Below, piece after piece: positions 5,142-7,174 of a stretch of DNA of 7,174 nucleotides. The stretch comes from SURF-32 sp964648365. GTDB taxonomy: Bacteria; Planctomycetota; Phycisphaerae; UBA1845. The stretch is from positions 1 through 7,174 of the forward strand of contig CAZYLK010000245.1 in the NCBI GenBank assembly GCA_964648365.1, written 5' to 3'. Numbering within the stretch: the first letter of the stretch is position 1; each line of letters opens with the position of its first letter. Both the position numbers and the translations under genes were made by a program. The notes under the pieces were generated by a model that was not told the origin of the DNA, did no database searches, and was given only the letters and a program-made list of their open reading frames with translations.

Positions 5142-7174
5142 ATGTTGCTGCGAACCGGATTCTGCCTGATGCTCGTCTCGCTGTGCGCCGTGCTCGCGTG
5201 TTCGAAGCGCGAAATGTCGGTCGCCAGCCAGAAGCAGGCCAACTGGCTCGGCGTGGACTCCGCGGCGCTCGCGAGCGCCGAGGACATGCCCGCACCGAAG
5301 ATTCTGCCCGAAACCTACTTCGCCGCGGCGCAACTGCTTGAGGCCCAGGGCCGATGGGAGGAGGCCATCCAGCAGTACCGCCGCGCGACGCTGACCAACC
5401 ATCAGTTCGTCGCCGCGTATCACCGCCTCGGACTCGCGCTGAGCCACGTGCGGCGATATGACGAGGCGATCGTCCCGCTGGAACGGGCCGTGATGCTGCG
5501 GCCCGACGTGCCGATCCTCTACAACAACCTCGGCTTCGCGTATGCCCAGGCGCAGCGCTACAACGACGCGGAACTGGCGTTCGAGGAAGCCCTCAAGCTG
5601 GAGCCCGGCTTCGCCCGCGCTCACATCAACCTCGCCATGACGCTGGCGCGGCAGGGACGATTCGACGCGGCGTACGACCACTTCGCGGCCGTGCTGCCGG
5701 AGTCGGCCGTGCAGTATAACCTGGGCGTGATGTATCGCGGCCAGGATCGCATCGAAGAGGCGGCGCTGGCCTTCGTGCGGGCGCTGGAACTCGACCCCGG
5801 CATGACCGCCGCGGCCAGACAACTCGAGACGTGCGTGGCCGAACTCGGCCCCATCCACCTCACCGAGCCGCTGGCGCAGATCGTGGACGATCCCACCGGC
5901 AGCGTGATCACGGATGATGACACGTCATCCGCGACCGACTTCGACACCTGGCCGACGGGCTTCGACGACCAGCCCTGCGAAGACGGTACGCTGTCCGACG
6001 ACGCTGCCTCGGACGGATTCGACACCAACACGAACGACCCGACATCGCCGGCCGACGGCGGCTGGAGCACGTCGGGCGGAGCCAGCGGCACCTCCGGCGG
6101 CTATTCCACGACGCCCTCGCAGGACGCCGACGACTTCAGCGGCTCCGAAAGCTCGAACGACGACTGGAACGCCTTCGACGAGTTCGGCACCGAAGACGCG
6201 ACTTCGTTCGATAGCGGCAATACCGGCGGAAGTGGATTTGACTCCGGAACGAGTGCGTCCTCTTCGTCCGGGGGCTGGGACACGTCGTCAGGTCCGGGAT
6301 TCAACCCGTATTCCGGCGCAGCGTTCGGCGGAAGTTCCAGCCAGGAAACCGGCACGGCCGCGCCCACGCGCTTCGGCTGGTGGGCATGGCTGATCACGCA
6401 GTCGCGGCAGAACCCGGACGGCTTTTCGCCCGCGACGTCTTCGCCGGACAACACGTGGCCGGCACAGCAGTCTGGCTTCGATAACAACAACTTCGACGAT
6501 GACACAGACTCACAGGGCGGGTTCGGCAGCGACGGCTCATCCGAGGACTTCGAGGAGCACTCGAACGCGAGCGATATGAAGGATCTGAGCGGGTTCGACA
6601 CCTCCGCGACGCCCGACGGCGACGCATCGGCCGCGGACGATGGCTCCACGGTCGATACCGACACGTTCGGCGCGTTCGTGCTCTACCCGAGTCAAGACCG
6701 CCCCGCCGTCACCTGGGCCAACGCGGAAATCGCCGCGTCCACCCCGAGTGACGAGGAATCATGGGCGCAATTGGATGCCGACCTGGGCGCGATCTGGTCG
6801 GCCCTGGCAGAATCAGGTTCGATCGGGTCGGGTTACAATGCTGTGTCCACAACCCGCACCGATGGTGCAACCCCCTCAGCCGACGCCGTCCGCATCGCAG
6901 AGAACATTCGACAGGCGCAGACCTCGACAGGTTCGCTCGACGACGGCACGACCGCCAACGCGACGCGGCCGTCCGACAACACGACGACCGCCGCGGCATC
7001 ACCGGCGCAGCATCCGACTCCGCCGGTTCCCGACACGCTGCGGGCCATCACCGGCACCCCCAGCGCGAGCCGCGGCTACCTCCTAGAGCCGCTCGCGACC
7101 CTGCGAAGCGACTTCGCCGGCCCCTGGCCCACGACGCGCCCGGCCGTCCGCCCGCTACGCTGGGCCGACGAGCA
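5142..7174 (+). CDS. TPR-repeat lipoprotein with long acidic low-complexity tail (3' end outside window)
   Basis: At least 677 codons with no stop before the right edge, so the gene is partial. The signal peptide ends in a lipobox VLAC (Cys20), predicting a lipid-anchored protein exposed to the periplasm or surface. Five tetratricopeptide repeats follow at about 56-89, 90-123, 124-157, 158-188 (shortened) and 189-221, each with the usual G/A, Y and terminal P pattern, e.g. YNNLGFAYAQAQRYNDAELA. Such arrays usually hold protein partners together, as in Tad/Flp (TadD) or outer-membrane assembly lipoproteins. From about 250 to 500 the chain is Asp/Ser/Gly/Thr-rich and probably disordered, with ten Phe-Asp or Trp-Asp pairs. 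An aromatic patch FGWWAWLITQ lies at 411-420. After 500 it becomes Ala/Thr/Pro-rich, with a possible short ordered segment around 511-560. The start is set by AAGGAGG at 5125-5131. Long open frames on the opposite strand here are codon-bias shadows. TPR and lipoprotein calls are strong; specific function is unknown. Confidence 0.9.
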   Translation, partial: MLLRTGFCLMLVSLCAVLACSKREMSVASQKQANWLGVDSAALASAEDMPAPKILPETYFAAAQLLEAQGRWEEAIQQYRRATLTNHQFVAAYHRLGLALSHVRRYDEAIVPLERAVMLRPDVPILYNNLGFAYAQAQRYNDAELAFEEALKLEPGFARAHINLAMTLARQGRFDAAYDHFAAVLPESAVQYNLGVMYRGQDRIEEAALAFVRALELDPGMTAAARQLETCVAELGPIHLTEPLAQIVDDPTGSVITDDDTSSATDFDTWPTGFDDQPCEDGTLSDDAASDGFDTNTNDPTSPADGGWSTSGGASGTSGGYSTTPSQDADDFSGSESSNDDWNAFDEFGTEDATSFDSGNTGGSGFDSGTSASSSSGGWDTSSGPGFNPYSGAAFGGSSSQETGTAAPTRFGWWAWLITQSRQNPDGFSPATSSPDNTWPAQQSGFDNNNFDDDTDSQGGFGSDGSSEDFEEHSNASDMKDLSGFDTSATPDGDASAADDGSTVDTDTFGAFVLYPSQDRPAVTWANAEIAASTPSDEESWAQLDADLGAIWSALAESGSIGSGYNAVSTTRTDGATPSADAVRIAENIRQAQTSTGSLDDGTTANATRPSDNTTTAAASPAQHPTPPVPDTLRAITGTPSASRGYLLEPLATLRSDFAGPWPTTRPAVRPLRWADE
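5889..6641 (+). other. Coding segment for the acidic Phe-Asp-rich disordered tail
   Basis: Residues about 250-500 of the TPR lipoprotein. Phe/Trp-Asp pairs occur at residues 267, 274, 293, 345, 356, 366, 379, 446, 451 and 485, several of them as GFD followed by S, T, D or N. Spacing is irregular and the DNA is not a tandem repeat, so the pattern appears maintained at the protein level rather than by recent duplication. Lys and Arg are almost absent except near the aromatic patch at 411-420. The frame keeps the gene's codon style. Confidence 0.7.

Noticed and set aside
5118..6664. Minus-strand open frames (5118-5858, 5621-6091, 6101-6664)
   Set aside because: They are antisense to the continuous plus-strand TPR lipoprotein frame, which has a lipobox, TPR motifs and an ideal ribosome site. 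None of the minus frames shows a domain.

Overview
This 7.2 kb, GC-rich, strongly codon-biased window reads as a piece of a planctomycete-like bacterial chromosome. The best pointer is a membrane protein with a DUF1559-like prepilin segment and a degenerate H-X9-DG-type motif, both families greatly expanded in Planctomycetota. An ECF sigma factor paired with an unusual anti-sigma protein, and lipoproteins with long acidic tails, fit that assignment. It is an inference from protein style, and the class cannot be fixed from here. I see no tRNA, rRNA, CRISPR array or insertion sequence.

Left part, minus strand (1-2247): an L,D-transpeptidase gene (1651-2247) is followed 53 bp later by a sigma-54 activator of GAF-AAA+-Fis type (92-1597), probably as one transcript. 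Directly behind the activator, and overlapping its last two codons, lies a 9-bp-period tandem array (1-98) that leaves the window. Its minus strand has eleven evenly spaced G-runs, and its only open minus-strand frame, in register with the activator, spells collagen-like Gly-X-Y triplets.

Middle part, plus strand (2370-4021): a divergently transcribed ECF sigma factor (2370-3008) overlaps by 4 bp a second gene (3005-4021). That gene seems to fuse a zinc-free anti-sigma-like cytosolic domain to a prepilin-like transmembrane helix and a DUF1559-like outer domain. This is a plausible one-piece signalling module and the most novel item in the window.

Right part, plus strand (4022-7174): after a 375 bp GC-rich spacer comes a small OmpA-like or CpaD-like lipoprotein (4397-4918). 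A 223 bp structured spacer follows, then a TPR lipoprotein with a very long Asp/Ser/Gly-rich tail (5142 to beyond the right edge). The spacer holds a hairpin whose loop contains a perfect 7-nt complement to the Shine-Dalgarno of the TPR gene, and a second nested set of inverted repeats. Most gene products here act at or beyond the inner membrane (cell-wall crosslinking, envelope sensing, two lipoproteins), so the region is best read as envelope-related. Joint function of the three blocks is not shown by the sequence.
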